A stretch of 64,000 bases of DNA from Diphasiastrum complanatum (lineage: Eukaryota; Streptophyta; Lycopodiopsida; Lycopodiales; Lycopodiaceae). The notes under the pieces are model-generated. The model worked only from the letters and a program-made list of their open reading frames with translations, searched no databases and was not told the DNA's origin. The stretch spans positions 41,742,368-41,806,367 of the forward strand of contig CM055106.1 of assembly GCA_029204225.1 (NCBI GenBank), read 5' to 3'. Below are positions 10,333 through 21,463 of the stretch, piece after piece (the stretch's first letter is position 1; each line of letters begins with the position of its first letter). Made by a program: the position numbers and the translations under genes.

Positions 10333-10424
10333 GTGCTCCCCATGATAATAAGTACATGATATGCTAGGGTGATCTATTGTGCTCCACATGATAATAAGTA
10401 GATGATATGCTGGGGTGATCTTAG
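10333..10424 (+). repeat. 46-bp tandem duplication
   Basis: Two units beginning gtgctcc(c/a)catgataata at 10333 and 10379, differing at only a few positions. Confidence 0.75.
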
Positions 10425-10540
10425 TAGCATAGTTATTTCATTTGAGCTATGTGTGTTACTTGTTGAGACAAAAAAAAACTAAGAAATTGAGACGCAAGTC
10501 ATGATATAAGATATTACTTGACAAGAAAAAAAAATCAAAA

Positions 10541-11175
10541 CATTGAGATGTTATTTGTAGCATTGCTGGACATTGGGAATGTAACTTGTCCCATTGGGGT
10601 CTTCAGGTTTTTAGATAAAATTTTTGGGAGGAACTAACTAATTTTTATTGTATTTTCCCAATCCTAGCATGTGGAGCCTTGAGAGAAGACAATCAACGTA
10701 GAAAAGACTTGAGAATAGACAACTAGTACAAGCTCCAAAAATTAAGAGTCTACATGATTGAAAAAGACAATGGGACTCACTTGAGAATCCAAAAATATAA
10801 AATGGGGCTCTATCACCATCGAAATCTTCTGGCAATAGCATTGACTTATGGCAACAACCATTGAGATGTTATTTGTAGCAGTGCTGCACATTTGGAATCT
10901 AACCTGTCCCATTAGACTCTTCAGGTTTTTGGGTAAAATTTATGGGAGGAACTACTAATTTTTATTGTATTTTCCCAATCCTAGCATGTGGAGTCTTGAG
11001 AGAAGACAATCAACATAGAGAAGACTTGAGAATAGACAACTAGTACAAGCTCCAAAAAGTAAGAATTTGCATTATTGAAAAAAGACAATGGGACTCACTT
11101 GAGAATTTAAAAATATAAATTGGGGCTCTACCACCATCGAAATCTTCTGGCAATAGCATTGACTTATTCAACAAC
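10541..11175 (+). repeat. 318-bp tandem duplication
   Basis: The unit beginning attgagatgttatttgtag occurs at 10542 and again at 10860. Both carry the aactaatttttattgtatt and aatcctagcatgtggag words, and divergence is modest. The second copy runs straight into module B upstream of RLP pseudogene 1. Confidence 0.75.
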
Positions 11176-11643
11176 CATGGAAAAGTTGACCATGAATTAT
11201 AGATAACATCCAAGCTTGTTTGGCAGTTAACATCTAATGTGTATGCTATCTTTTAGATTGAAGGTCTTCTTATAAACTATATTTTCATATGGCATCCATC
11301 TTGCGATGATATACTTTATATTGAAAATGTAAGGTGATTTCGACTTTTCTAGAAATATTTTTGGAATGATGATCTCATATAAAATTTGAATTTTGAAGTG
11401 TACCTTTCATGTATTTTGGGCTTTTTTTTAAAGGGCAAACATGTCATTGACATGTATTGCATGTTGGCAATATACAAGCAAATAGGGCTTTGAGATGCAA
11501 TGCACCAAACATCCATGTGGCCAGAGATATAAATGGATCACCATGATACTAAGTGTGAGGCATTGGGTTGGGTGATATGGGTACTAGTAGTGGTGTCTCT
11601 TATCTTTGTTCAATTCAATTGTAGTACTTGCGATATTTTTAAG
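11165..11643 (+). repeat. RLP 5'-flank module, copy B
   Basis: Duplicate of modules A and C. It directly precedes the ATG of RLP pseudogene 1, so it probably represents the old promoter and 5' UTR of the receptor-like protein gene. Confidence 0.55.
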
Positions 11644-12278
11644 ATGGAATTGTTCTCACAAATAAGTCTTTGGGTTACTTAGCTGCTTTACTCTTGTTCT
11701 TACTATTGATGCTACTACAACAACAATGTTAGAAACAATAATAGAAGCTCCAACTTGTGTGATCACTCTTTCTAGCAACCATCTAATAGGTACGTTCCCT
11801 ATATATAAGACATCCACATCGAAACGTCTTAGATTCTTGAGCCTCAACAACAACAACCTCACTGGAACTATCTCAACAGCCATGGCAAGTAGTATGCGTC
11901 ACTTCTATTATTTGGACCTTTCACAAAATCACTTTTCTGGCAAAATCTTGACAACCATCGCAAGTAGTATACATCATCTCTATTATTTGTCTCTTTCACA
12001 AAATCAATTCTCTGGAAAAATTCCACTAGCCATGGCAAGTATGCATCGACTCCACCATCTAGATCTCTCACAAAATCAGTTTTTTGGGCAAAACTCCACG
12101 AGAAATACTTCAATTGCCAAATATGGAAATCTTCAATGTTTTCTACAATGAGTTATCTAGAGCCATTCCTGAAGGCCCCGACATAAAGAACTTCAATGCA
12201 TCCTCATATATAGGAAATAAAGCCCTTTGTGGTTTTCCTCTCTCAACTCCATGCTTGTCAAGCTTACGTGTTAATTAA
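11644..12278 (+). pseudogene. LRR receptor-like protein pseudogene 1 (internally deleted)
   Basis: The start (MELFSQ) matches RLP pseudogene 2 but hits a TAG after 12 codons because part of the signal-peptide region is missing. After the shared APTCV the sequence jumps directly into late leucine-rich repeats; the LRR N-cap and early repeats seen in copy 2 are absent. About four plant-type repeats follow (LxxLxLxxNxLxGxIP style, e.g. LDLSQNHFSGKI, LSLSQNQFSGKIP). A frameshift near 12090 precedes the C-terminal piece with the typical SSYIGNKALCGFPL and a terminal Cys. Intact relatives are cell-surface proteins with an ectodomain of leucine-rich repeats, working with SOBIR1/BAK1-type partners in defence or development. 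This copy cannot be functional. Confidence 0.85.
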
Positions 12279-12830
12279 GCACTTTTGATTCAATCAATGT
12301 TGTACTTAATTAATGCATGGTTTCTATTCTAAGCAATAATAGATGTTTGCAAACTCTACTGGTCAAGCTATTAAGTTATACCAGAAACTTTGGAGCACAT
12401 GCAAGCACTTAATTATATGCTATTGTTCACCATATAAGTATATTGGCTTGTGAAAATTTTATTATGCCATGATTGTTTGCATGCTAAGGCCTTTAGTTCA
12501 AGGTCATCTATATATCACAAGAAGTTTTGCCATGTGCATGGATCAAATTGCTAGCGCAATGGGCTTGCTTAATACAATCTTGGACCAATCATGTATTGCC
12601 ATCTACTCATGAATACATTTCAAGAAAAATTGGGGCATATTGGCCATCATAAACTTGCAACTGAATTTTGTAGTTCAAAAGTCACTAAGTATAGGGATCC
12701 TCAATGAGTTTGCCATATTTGAGAGTAAGTAGATTAGTTACAATCCTTTTGGTTTATAATCATGACAAATTCGATTGACCTGAAAAAACTTTATGATTGA
12801 TGTAGTTTTTTGATGGTGGGAATGTGTTGT
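12279..12830. other. No gene recognised
   Basis: AT-rich sequence downstream of the RLP pseudogene; no LTR end, domain or tandem repeat was found. Confidence 0.45.
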
Positions 12831-13439
12831 AAAGCTACCTTTACAAGCTTTACTTCCGGCGCCATCGGCGCCAGCTATGTCCCCGGCGCCAGCAGCGCCC
12901 CTGTGACCAGAATCCAGCCGGCGCCAAGTTCCTATGGCTGAAAATCTTTGATCGGTTCTAGCGAAGTCCAGAGAGCTCAGATCGATGTGCAATCACCTCA
13001 CACGATCTAGGCATGATTAAAGGAAGCCTGGGGATCAATAAAATCTAGAGAGAGAAAATGACTTTCTAGAAAGAGAAAATCCTAGAGAGAGAGAAACGTG
13101 CTTTACCAGCTTGGGTAGAGTGCTTGGTATGAGGGGGGGTGCCGAATCACACCAATACTATAGGGGAGTGCGGGTTGCGACTCAGGGCGAGCTTCAACCA
13201 AGTCTCAGCCTCCCTTGCTGGAATGTTGTCATGGCTCTCGCCTTGGCATGCTAGCGCCCCGGAGACTAGGGTCGGTCACACACTTGAAATGTAACCTTCT
13301 CAGATTTATCAATAAAGTGGGATTTTCCTCAAACTGACTCTGATTACCTTCTGGGTTTCAGTGTTCGGTAAAAGCGCCAGTTGTAAGGCCGCTTTCAAAA
13401 TTTTTAACTTGGCACATAGCTGAGGGTCGTATCCCGGGA

Positions 13440-13513
13440 CGCCAGCGGTATGCCGTCGGGACCATTCGGTCCGTGGCGCCAGCGGTATGCTGTCGGGACC
13501 ATTTGGTCCAAGA
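13440..13513 (+). repeat. 37-bp tandem duplication
   Basis: gccagcggtatg(c)(c/t)gtcggg units begin at 13441 and 13478. Both carry accatt(c/t)ggtcc. Confidence 0.75.
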
Positions 13514-13660
13514 ACTGGTTGTTTCCATATCTGTCGCGGCTTGTGGTTCTGAGTGTTCCTTGCATGAACGTGAATGGGCTAAGCTCTTGGGGAACGGGCT
13601 TTAACCTGTCGGCTGAGTTGGATGGCTTGCTTGGGTGGATGTTACCTGTTTATGGCTGTC

Positions 13661-13925
13661 CAGTCTGGCGTGGCGCCAGGTTGGCTTCCAGCGCTCGTGA
13701 CGAAGCTTTCAGTTGGTTAAGTCTGATGTAAGTCAGACCGCTTGCTTGGAATGGATGTTACTCGTTTGTAACGAAGCTTCGAGTTGGTTAAGTTTGATGT
13801 ATGTCGGGCGGCTTGCTTGGAGGGAAGTCACCCACATCGGGACCCCCGATCTGGCATGGCGCCAGGTTGGATCTCAATGTTGGTCCTCGGAACTTCAAGT
13901 TGGTTAAGTCTGATCGTTGTTGGCG
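13661..13925 (+). repeat. Degenerate 71-bp-based repeats
   Basis: agttggttaagt occurs at 13711, 13782 and 13898, each after a cttc/gcttc word. The block tggcgccaggttgg occurs at about 13672 and 13858. These look like imperfect direct duplications with one unit extended by about 45 bp. Confidence 0.55.
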
Positions 13926-14153
13926 AGTTGGCTGCTTGTATGTCAAGTGGGTTCGGATGGCAAGAGTTGAAGGCTGGGAAGCTAAGTCGTGGTTCCCGGC
14001 TCCCTTTGGGATGCCTGCGCTACAGAATGCCTACCACTAGAATGGCCTTTCGTTGTAGGAGGTGTTTTATTCCATAATGGGGGTATGAGTGCAAAGTCCC
14101 CACAGTGGAGAAGGAATGAGGCCTTAGGCCTCTCTATAGGAAAATGAGAAGAT

Positions 14154-14267
14154 ATCAATCATATAGGATCAAAGACATAACTCTAATACCATGTCAGAAA
14201 ATTAGGAAAAATCAATCAAACGGGATCAAAAACATAGCTCTAATACCATGTCAAAAATATGTGGATT
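14154..14267 (-). repeat. 57-bp tandem copy of an antisense copia LTR end and primer site
   Basis: Two units starting atcaatca at 14154 and 14211 each contain ctctaataccatgtc. Its reverse complement, gacatggtattagag, is a one-base variant of the copia LTR end plus primer-binding site. These are fragments of a minus-strand copia. Confidence 0.6.
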
Positions 14268-14399
14268 CATCAAAGTGGCAGTGGATATCTAACCTATTCA
14301 AGATCTGTAGTGTGGCAACAATTAACTAGCAAAAATGATGAAGAGAAAAAATGTAATTTACCATTAAAAATGAAGATGCAATCTGTGATATGAGACAAA

Positions 14400-14714
14400 A
14401 ACCTTGATGTATGCACTACCTTTTAGATTGAAGGTCTTCTTATAATTTTTCTTTTCATTTGACCTACATGTTTTGATGTTACATTCCAATTTAGAAATGT
14501 AACATTTTTTTACCTCTTAAGAAATATTTTTTAAATGATGGCCTCGCATAAATTTGGGTTTTGAAATGTACCGTTCATGTATTTTTGGCCTTTTTCTTGA
14601 CAGGTAGACATGTCTTTGACATGCACTGCATCTTGCAAATATACAAGCAAAAAGGTCCTTAAGATGCATTCTATTTGTGTTCAATTGAATTTTAGCACTT
14701 GTGATTTTTTCAAG
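14400..14714 (+). repeat. RLP 5'-flank module, copy C
   Basis: Duplicate of modules A and B (gattgaaggtcttcttata, ttgatgttacattccaattt, gaaatgtaccgttcatgtat) directly upstream of RLP pseudogene 2. Confidence 0.55.
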
Positions 14715-15157
14715 ATGGAATTGTTTTCACAAACAAGTTCATGGGTCGTATTAGGTTCATTAGCTACTATACTCTTGTTCTTACTACTGATACTACTACT
14801 ATAGCAATGTTAGAAATGATAACAAAAGCTCCAACTTGTGTGACCCATGATCAAGATGCTCTTATGAATCTGAAGTCCAAGTTGAATGAGGAGTCCAAGT
14901 GCTTGTAGTCGTGGGAGGGCCAAAAACATTGTAGTTGTTCTAATGTGACATGTGACACAACTATTGGTTGGGTCATAAAGGCCTCACCAGTTTATTGTGA
15001 CTTGCATAGTAGCATTCTTCGATCATTGGCTAACTTGTCACACCTCCAATCACTTGATCTCCAAGAAAACCACTTCACAAGCATCCTACCAGAGGAGTTA
15101 TTAAAATCTCCTACATCTTCAAAACATCAATCTAGCTTTGAATGCCATACCTTCTAA
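14715..15157 (+). pseudogene. LRR receptor-like protein pseudogene 2 (amino-terminal fragment)
   Basis: It starts MELFSQTSSWVV and continues with a hydrophobic signal-peptide core (ILLFLLLILLL) ended by a TAG at 14802. Past the stop, the same gene continues with the mature N-terminus APTCV, the LRR N-terminal cap (DQDALMNLKSKL, CSCSNVTCD, GWVIKA) with another TAG at the codon before SWEG, and one to two leucine-rich repeats (LSHLQSLDLQENHF). It ends at 15157 and the rest of the ectodomain is missing. It is complementary to copy 1, which kept the C-terminal repeats, so the two are broken copies of one ancestral RLP. Confidence 0.85.
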
Positions 15158-15956
15158 ACTTTATGGACTGTGCAAGCAAAAAAAATTTCTCAGCTACTGA
15201 TGGGCATAGCGAATAGTCCACAAGTAACAAAGAAAGAAATCTGATCCATGGGCCTAACAAATTGCGAGTAACCACTTTGTGAGTGTGTTTTTAGCAAACA
15301 ATGTCCATGACATTGTGGTTACAAAGTAGGTTTAGGGTGATAACCATTTCAAAAAAGATTTGAGATACCAATACAAAGATCTAAGAAACTCAATGAGTCT
15401 GTGCGGAGAACTTTTTGAACACAAAGGATTTCTGTCAAAAGCATTTTTTTAAAATATCTCATACTCGCAAAATAGAGAATTGGCATGCTTTTTTATAAAA
15501 ACTACCCAAAAAGTGTCAAATTGAAGAACACTACATGACACATTGTTTTGTGGTACAGTTAAGCCAAACCACTAGATGGCAAAGCAAAAAAATGAAATAG
15601 TTCCTCACGCTTCAAAATTGGTTGGTGCATAAACATATTACAGACAACATCCACCCTTTAACTTGTAGGTACACAAAATACATATGCTTGCAAGGAACAA
15701 ATTTTTGCATTGCTATGGTTTTATGGAAATCATCACATGTGCAAGATGGTTCATTCACAATCGACACCTCGTAAGATTTTTCGGTTTTAACGTCTCGAAA
15801 CTCTAAACTATGTAGATCTCTTTGTGCTCCAATGGGACTTTGGTTATCTATTTTAGATTTCCATCAAGGGACAGTCCCCTTGTCATCCTGTCTTTTGCAT
15901 CCTTTGAAACTCCGGATCTATGCCTCATTTTTCTTCCTTCAATTGTTGTTTCATCT
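15158..15956. other. No gene recognised
   Basis: AT-rich. It ends in the target site gatat of element 3. Confidence 0.45.
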
Positions 15957-15961
15957 GATAT

Positions 15962-16563
15962 TGTTGGAATTTGATGCTCAGCCTCAAATTCACTCAATAA
16001 TGAGCATCCTGAAAAACCAGAAACAGAAGGTTCGAATCTTTGAGCAGAAGATCAAAAAATTCAGAATCGAACTTTCTAGAATTTTTCGATATCGTATCGA
16101 CTCAAAAAATCCCATATTTTTTGAGTCATTATAATTTTCAAGTCATTGTATATTTTTTGATACTTGTAAATTTTGATATTGTTGGTCCAAAATCTGACCC
16201 AACGACTTCGCGTTGACAGTCCGCCCACTTGACTATAATGAGGCGATTGTAATAACTGCAATAAAAATAGTTGTTGTAGATATTTTGTTGTATATCAATC
16301 CTAAAATCAATTCTTAATCTAATCAATCCTTTTGTAGCCGGCATTATCTCACTCAACGACTATAAACTGAAGTTATCACTTCCAGCATTGTACTCATTGT
16401 TTGATATTAATCAGAGCACAAATTCTTAGTCTCACTACTGTATTGTTTCATTCAACATTTGTCTGAATCATTCAATCTGAATATTCTGCTACTAATTGTA
16501 GCGCTTCCCATCCTACACCAAGCTCGCTCATCAGCTTTCGCTCATCCTCACTGATTTTTGACA
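15962..16563 (+). repeat. 5' LTR of element 3 (602 bp)
   Basis: Starts TGTTGGAATTTG and ends ttttgaca immediately before the primer-binding site. Confidence 0.88.
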
Positions 16564-16575
16564 TGGTATCAAAGA
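16564..16575 (+). other. Primer-binding site (tggtatcaaaga)
   Basis: One or two changes from the tggtatcagagc consensus that pairs with the 3' end of initiator tRNA-Met in plant copia elements. Confidence 0.8.
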
Positions 16576-16600
16576 GGGAATTTTAATAATCTGCTATTTA

Positions 16601-17090
16601 TTGCGGATTAAGTATGATACTAAAAGAAGGTTAAATCGATATAAAGCCAAACTGGTCACCAAAGGCTATTCCCAGATTCTAGATTTGGATTATTTTGAGA
16701 CCTTCAGCCCAGTTGTCAAACATGCTTTGATCTGGCTATTATTTCCTTTGTGGTTGCTACAGATCTCGAAGTCCATCAAATGGATGCCCAGACCACTTTT
16801 TTCAATAGGACCATTGAAGAGGAAATTTTTATATCATAGGCAGAAGGATACGAACTAAGGGATAAGCAACACCATATGTGCAAAATCACAAGGCACTCTA
16901 TGGAATAATACAGTCACCCCAGAGCTTGGTTCCAAAAAATAAATACATTCCTTATTGAGAATGTTTATTCCAAACTTAGCAGACTCGACTGTCTACTTCA
17001 AGTCAATATCAAATTTCTTCATCATCATCACTCTCTATATAGATGATATACTATTATTCAATAATGATCTAAATCTGATGAAGGAAACGA
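16601..17090 (+). pseudogene. Copia reverse transcriptase fragment
   Basis: Motif order is RYKAKLVTKGYSQ, LDYFETFSPVVK, then a decayed stretch with frameshifts, then the catalytic YIDD box (TLYIDDILLF; bases 17036-17050). The pre-RT part of pol is missing. RT copies element RNA to DNA in the virus-like particle; here stops and frame changes abolish it although the YIDD codons survive. Confidence 0.85.
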
Positions 17091-17339
17091 AATGCATGCT
17101 GGCAAGGAGTACAAAATGACTGATATGGATCGGGGCCCATTATTGTCTCGGAGTCAAAATTTTTTGAATTTGACCAAGCCAACTGATTTTTATCAACCAA
17201 CAGAGATATCTCACAAATGTACTGAGAAAGTATGGAATGACCAACTGCAAGCTGAGCTACTTTTCAGTCGACCCTTGACTAAAGTTGTCAAAGGAACAAT
17301 CTCCTCAAACCAAGGAAGAAAGAGAGGAAATGAAAAAAT

Positions 17340-17994
17340 ATCCATTTCACTCCATCATTGGATCTGCACTCGACTCGGCATTGCATATTCAATCAGTTCA
17401 CTCAGACAGTTTCTATCAGATTCAGGTCTAGCCCATTGGAAAGCACTCACAAAACTCATAAAGTACATCAAAGCTACAAAACATCTCAGCATCTATTATG
17501 GAGGCAGCCAACCTACCAATATTTTTGAAGGATACATAGATGCAAATTGGGCTGGGGATATCGATACCAGAAGATCGACTTCTGGATTTGTACTTATATA
17601 CAATCAAGGCCGAATCTTTTGAAATAGCTGAAAGCATACCTCGGTAGTATTATTTTCAACCGAATCAAAATATATTGTTACCACGAATGCTACCAAGGAG
17701 GAAATTTGGCTGAGGCACTTGCTAGTAGAAATCAACCTTGCACAGTCACATCCAACAGCCATCTTTTGTGACAACCAAAGCACCATAGCTCTCTCTATCA
17801 ATCCGAGATTTTATTCTCGAAGCAAACATATCGAAATCAAGTATCACTATTTACGAGAGAAAGTGCAAAGCAAGGAGGCATCATTAGTCTACTGTAGGAT
17901 AGAATTAATGATAGCAGATTACTTCACAAAGGTTCTGTCAAAGGAGCACGACATGTTGAATTTGAAAATCGAAAGATTTCAAGATGCACATTAA
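17340..17994 (+). pseudogene. Copia RT connection and RNase H fragment
   Basis: Motifs in order: GIAYSISSLRQFLS, AHWKALTKLIKYIKATKHLS, YIDANWAGDIDTRRSTSGF, a stop at about 17620, the decayed TEAEY-equivalent STESKYI, CDNQSTIALSINP, SKHIEIKYHYLREKV and ADYFTKVLS. It ends at TAA just ahead of the polypurine tract. Confidence 0.88.
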
Positions 17995-18001
17995 GGAGGA
18001 G
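17993..18001 (+). other. Polypurine tract
   Basis: aaggaggag immediately before the TG of the 3' LTR, the expected plus-strand priming site. Confidence 0.8.
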
Positions 18002-18609
18002 TGTTGGAATTTGATGTTCAGTCTCAAATCCATTCAATAATGGGCATCTTGAAAAACCAAAAACAGAAGGCTCAAATTTTTGAGTAGAAGATCAAAAAAT
18101 TCATAATCGAATTTTCTAGAATTTTTTGATACCGTATCGACTGGAAAAATCCTATATTTTGCAAGTCACTATAATTTTTGACTCATTATATATTTTTTGA
18201 TACTTGTAAATTTCGATACTATCTGTCTAAAATCCCACCCGACAACTTCGCGTTGACACTCCGCCCACTTTGTACAATAGCTGCAACAAAAGGGGTTGTT
18301 GTAGATATTTTGTTGTATATCAATCCTAGAATCTTCATCAGAAAACTTCTTCTAATAATTCTTAATCTAATCAATCAATTTGTAGCCAACATTATCACAC
18401 TCAATGATTGTAAGCTAAAGTTATCTCTTCAAGCATTGTACTCACTGTTTGATATTAATCAGAGTGCAAATTCACAGTCTCACTATTGTGTTGTGATTGA
18501 ACATTTGTATGAACCATTCAATTTGAATATTTTGCTGCTAACTATGGTGCTTCCCATCCTACACCAAGCTCTCTCATCAGCTTCCGCTCATTCCTACTAA
18601 TTTTCTACA
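18002..18609 (+). repeat. 3' LTR of element 3 (608 bp)
   Basis: Matches the 5' LTR throughout with many substitutions and small indels near 18270-18350. Confidence 0.88.
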
Positions 18610-20630
18610 GATATCCCTATTGGAAATGGACTTGGTTCTGATTTCTTTCATGCAAACCACCACGAGAGGACGTTGCTAAAGATGCCTCTAGCATGTAACC
18701 TCCTTTGTTTAGCTCGTCCACTTTAGACTATGAAAGGTTTGTTCCTTGCTGCACATACCAGACTTCAAGCACCTTCACAGGAGCTATAATGATGCTAGGG
18801 TTAATTGACCAAGTACATATCACATTTCCTGGGTAGAACCACATGAATTGATATCTTTCTCCTCTCTCATGTTGTCTTCTTCCAAAACAGTTTGGCACTA
18901 TATGTGACTTGATTGGCTTGTTACAACGTCCTCTCCCAATGGACTTCATTCTCATGCAAATAACCTGGCTGCCCACTCCAAGTGAGTGAATGCCCCACTA
19001 GCTATCATTTAGACTTCTTTACAACACGGACACGCTCAGTTGTATGCATGAATTGGCCATTGTGACATCTTGAGTATCAACTGCCATAGTCTTGATGCAA
19101 CCACCATGCACAATTGTTTTCTTCCTTGATACCCTCTAAACGTATTCTATATCGGGCCGATGAGAAACATTTTCATTTTTAACATTCCATTTATGCATGG
19201 GCCTCTTGCGTCGAATTGTATCCACTAGCATATTTACATCATTCTTCTTCCATGTGACATCCAGTTGCTCAACAAATTGGTTGACTGTTCAAAAAAAAAA
19301 AAATAGAACCTGCTATTGAAGATTGTCTTCCAGACTTGACCCTTTCTAGTAGACTCTGGAAAGTCGGGCCGCTCCCAATGTATTGGCCGATAAGAAAAGG
19401 TTTTTTGCGTGCACTCTGAAGGATGGCATTTGCCAGATCTCCAATTGCTGCCTCATACTTTCGACATGTTTGTTGTTGGAACCACAACACCCTCCTCTTC
19501 ATCCATCACCTGCAATATGCAAGATCTTGTAAGTTTTGTGATATCAATTCAATCTCCATTCCTATAAACATTGAAATTTCAAATAGAGAAGTGTAGTATA
19601 TAGGCATACCATTACCATAAACCTCCCCCATCTATGAATGTGATTTTTTAACCTTGCTAACCAACTTTCCAAATTATTTAGACAATTATCATAAGCATTA
19701 CCCAAGTTTTCACCATGTAGTTATCTTATTATAAATATTGTCAACAACATCTCGGTCTGGTGCATCTCAACATTGTAAGCACATGGCAATGCGACTATCC
19801 CTAGATAATTGTTTTATGTACTTTGTTGTATGTTTGTTCACATTGTCCATCAAATGGAAAAGACAAGACCTCTCCGTTCCTTTCATTGGTTTGTTAGCGC
19901 CATCACCATACACAGTACAAACAACATTCGAGCTCACCTATGCCTCATCATCCATGAATCCTCTGAATGTGATACGCCCTGCCAGATGTTATGACATTAC
20001 ATTATTGAGCAATGTCTAAAAGAGTACTTGAGCTTGCACGTCTTCCAATTTCATATCGCATATCGCAATAGTTTGCATTGATTGATTGCTACAAGATTTC
20101 AACAATTGCATCTATAATTTAGTTCAATCAAGTGGCAGTAGTATGCATATGACTCGAATTTTTTCGTGCATAAGATTTGGAATCACATACCGTATATTGT
20201 ATACATGGGCTGTCATTGTCACTCAGCCTTTGATTTGATGTACATGATCGAAACAACACCAGGCTTTCTCCAAGTTGTTTCTTGGTTGCATTCATCTAAC
20301 CAAGTCAACTCCAAATGTAGGTCCTATGGTCGACATTTTAAACACCTGACACTTGTTGTCTGTGTCGTGCAGTTGGCCAGGAAATAGTGAACCATGAAAG
20401 AACTCGTAGGCACAGTGTTCTTTCAAATATAGGAGGGCGGTTATTTTGTGAGACAAGTCAATAGGCTGCAACTACTTTCTAGCATTAGTAATCCACTTCT
20501 TTAGTCTGCAAAAATATCAGATCAACAATCAATCAATAGTTGGACTCACTAAAATGCCATTTGACCTCCATGATTCTAACTCCATCTGTTTTGTATTCAC
20601 TTGCAATTGTTTGTTGTTGGTTCTGTAATG
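18610..20630 (-). pseudogene. Unrecognised degenerate coding remnants
   Basis: On the minus strand several protein-like pieces line up: one at 19269-19502 with KYEAAIGDLANAIL and KPFLIGQYIGSGPTF, and one at 18728-18976 with NKPIKSHIVPNCFGRR and APVKVLEVWYVQQGTNL. They are separated by stops and frameshifts. The composition reads like real protein, but I cannot assign a family; a gene or DNA-transposon relic cut by element 3 is possible. No terminal repeats were found. Confidence 0.25.
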
Positions 20631-20633
20631 ACC

Positions 20634-21150
20634 CTAAAGGATTACCCCTAAGATGAGGATAGGAGAACATAATAAGAGAGACTATGGAGCCAAACTGCCA
20701 AACCAATCCTAGATCAAACCTAGATCTAGTCCCCAAGCCATGCCATGTGAAGCAAGAGGAGAAGAGAGAAGCTGGTAACCTAAACCCAATATGTCGACGA
20801 GAGAATCCCTACCTCATTATATAGAGAGTGGAGTCCTGTGCATGAAACCCATGCAACCTCCATGGAGGTCAACTATAAATAGATCACATCTCTTCATGCA
20901 GTCCTCCTACCTATATCTGTCACACTGACATGCAATGCTCCATATGTCTCAATTAGAGTGTCTAGGTCTTCTCAAGGTTATTAGTCAAAAACTGGCCCTG
21001 ACATGGAATTAAATCACGGTGTGACCAATGATCTTGAACATTGGAGGGCCGGTGTACTATATTAGGACTATTCCAGGTCCTTAATCGAATATGGCCATAA
21101 CATTATTCTCTCCTCAAATTACTTCTATTCTTAGAAGCTCCACAAAATAG
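20634..21150 (+). repeat. Possible solo LTR remnant
   Basis: It begins tgtaatgacccta, a start common among gypsy-type LTRs, and contains a TATA box (ctataaatag near 20873) in plus orientation. No matching second copy or target duplication was found in the window. Confidence 0.3.
20873..20882 (+). promoter_or_regulatory. TATA box (ctataaatag)
   Basis: Good match to the plant TATA consensus inside the possible solo LTR. Confidence 0.4.
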
Positions 21151-21463
21151 GAAAGAATGATAGAAACAGTTCGTTGAACTTCCAATATTAACTGAGAAAA
21201 TCATTATCCGTAGTCAGAATTTTATATCAAACAAGTACTCAGAGATAAACCTATTTCCAATTGTTAATCTTTGTTCTTGAGTACAACTAGAGTTTGAAAA
21301 GTACACTAAGTGATAAATTTCTCAACCTGGTTACACTCAACACAAGCTAGTGACATCACCCTCATGTAAAATGCTTACATAAACCACTGAGTGAAATATT
21401 CCCTAAAATGGAAAATTAAAGTTAAAGAGAAATAATAATTATAGTCTGAAATTATCCCCAAAC

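Larger units (their letters stand above)
12831..14085. repeat. GC-rich repeat block, possible gypsy LTR/leader remnant
   Basis: The block is clearly richer in G+C than its surroundings and full of GGCGCC-containing words (ccggcgcca, gtggcgccagc, tggcgccagg). An aataaa lies at about 13310, and tggcgcc words near 13475 resemble gypsy-type primer-binding sites. Open frames on the plus strand (13450-14077) show no domain. I read it as the LTR end and untranslated leader of an old gypsy-like element, without proof. Confidence 0.35.
15962..18609 (+). mobile_element. Internally deleted copia element 3 with exact 5-bp target duplication
   Basis: LTRs at 15962-16563 and 18002-18609 both begin TGTTGGAATTTGATG and end in CA. 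The duplication gatat flanks the element (15957-15961 and 18610-18614). A primer-binding site starts at 16564 and a polypurine tract ends at 18001. The interior is only about 1.4 kb: gag, protease and integrase are gone, and the sequence passes from the primer site straight into reverse transcriptase. LTR divergence is plainly visible, roughly one base in eight by eye, so the insertion is old. Confidence 0.9.

Noticed and set aside
13450-14077. Overlapping open frames in the GC-rich block
   Set aside because: Stop-poor only because of high G+C; no motif, and built on direct repeats.
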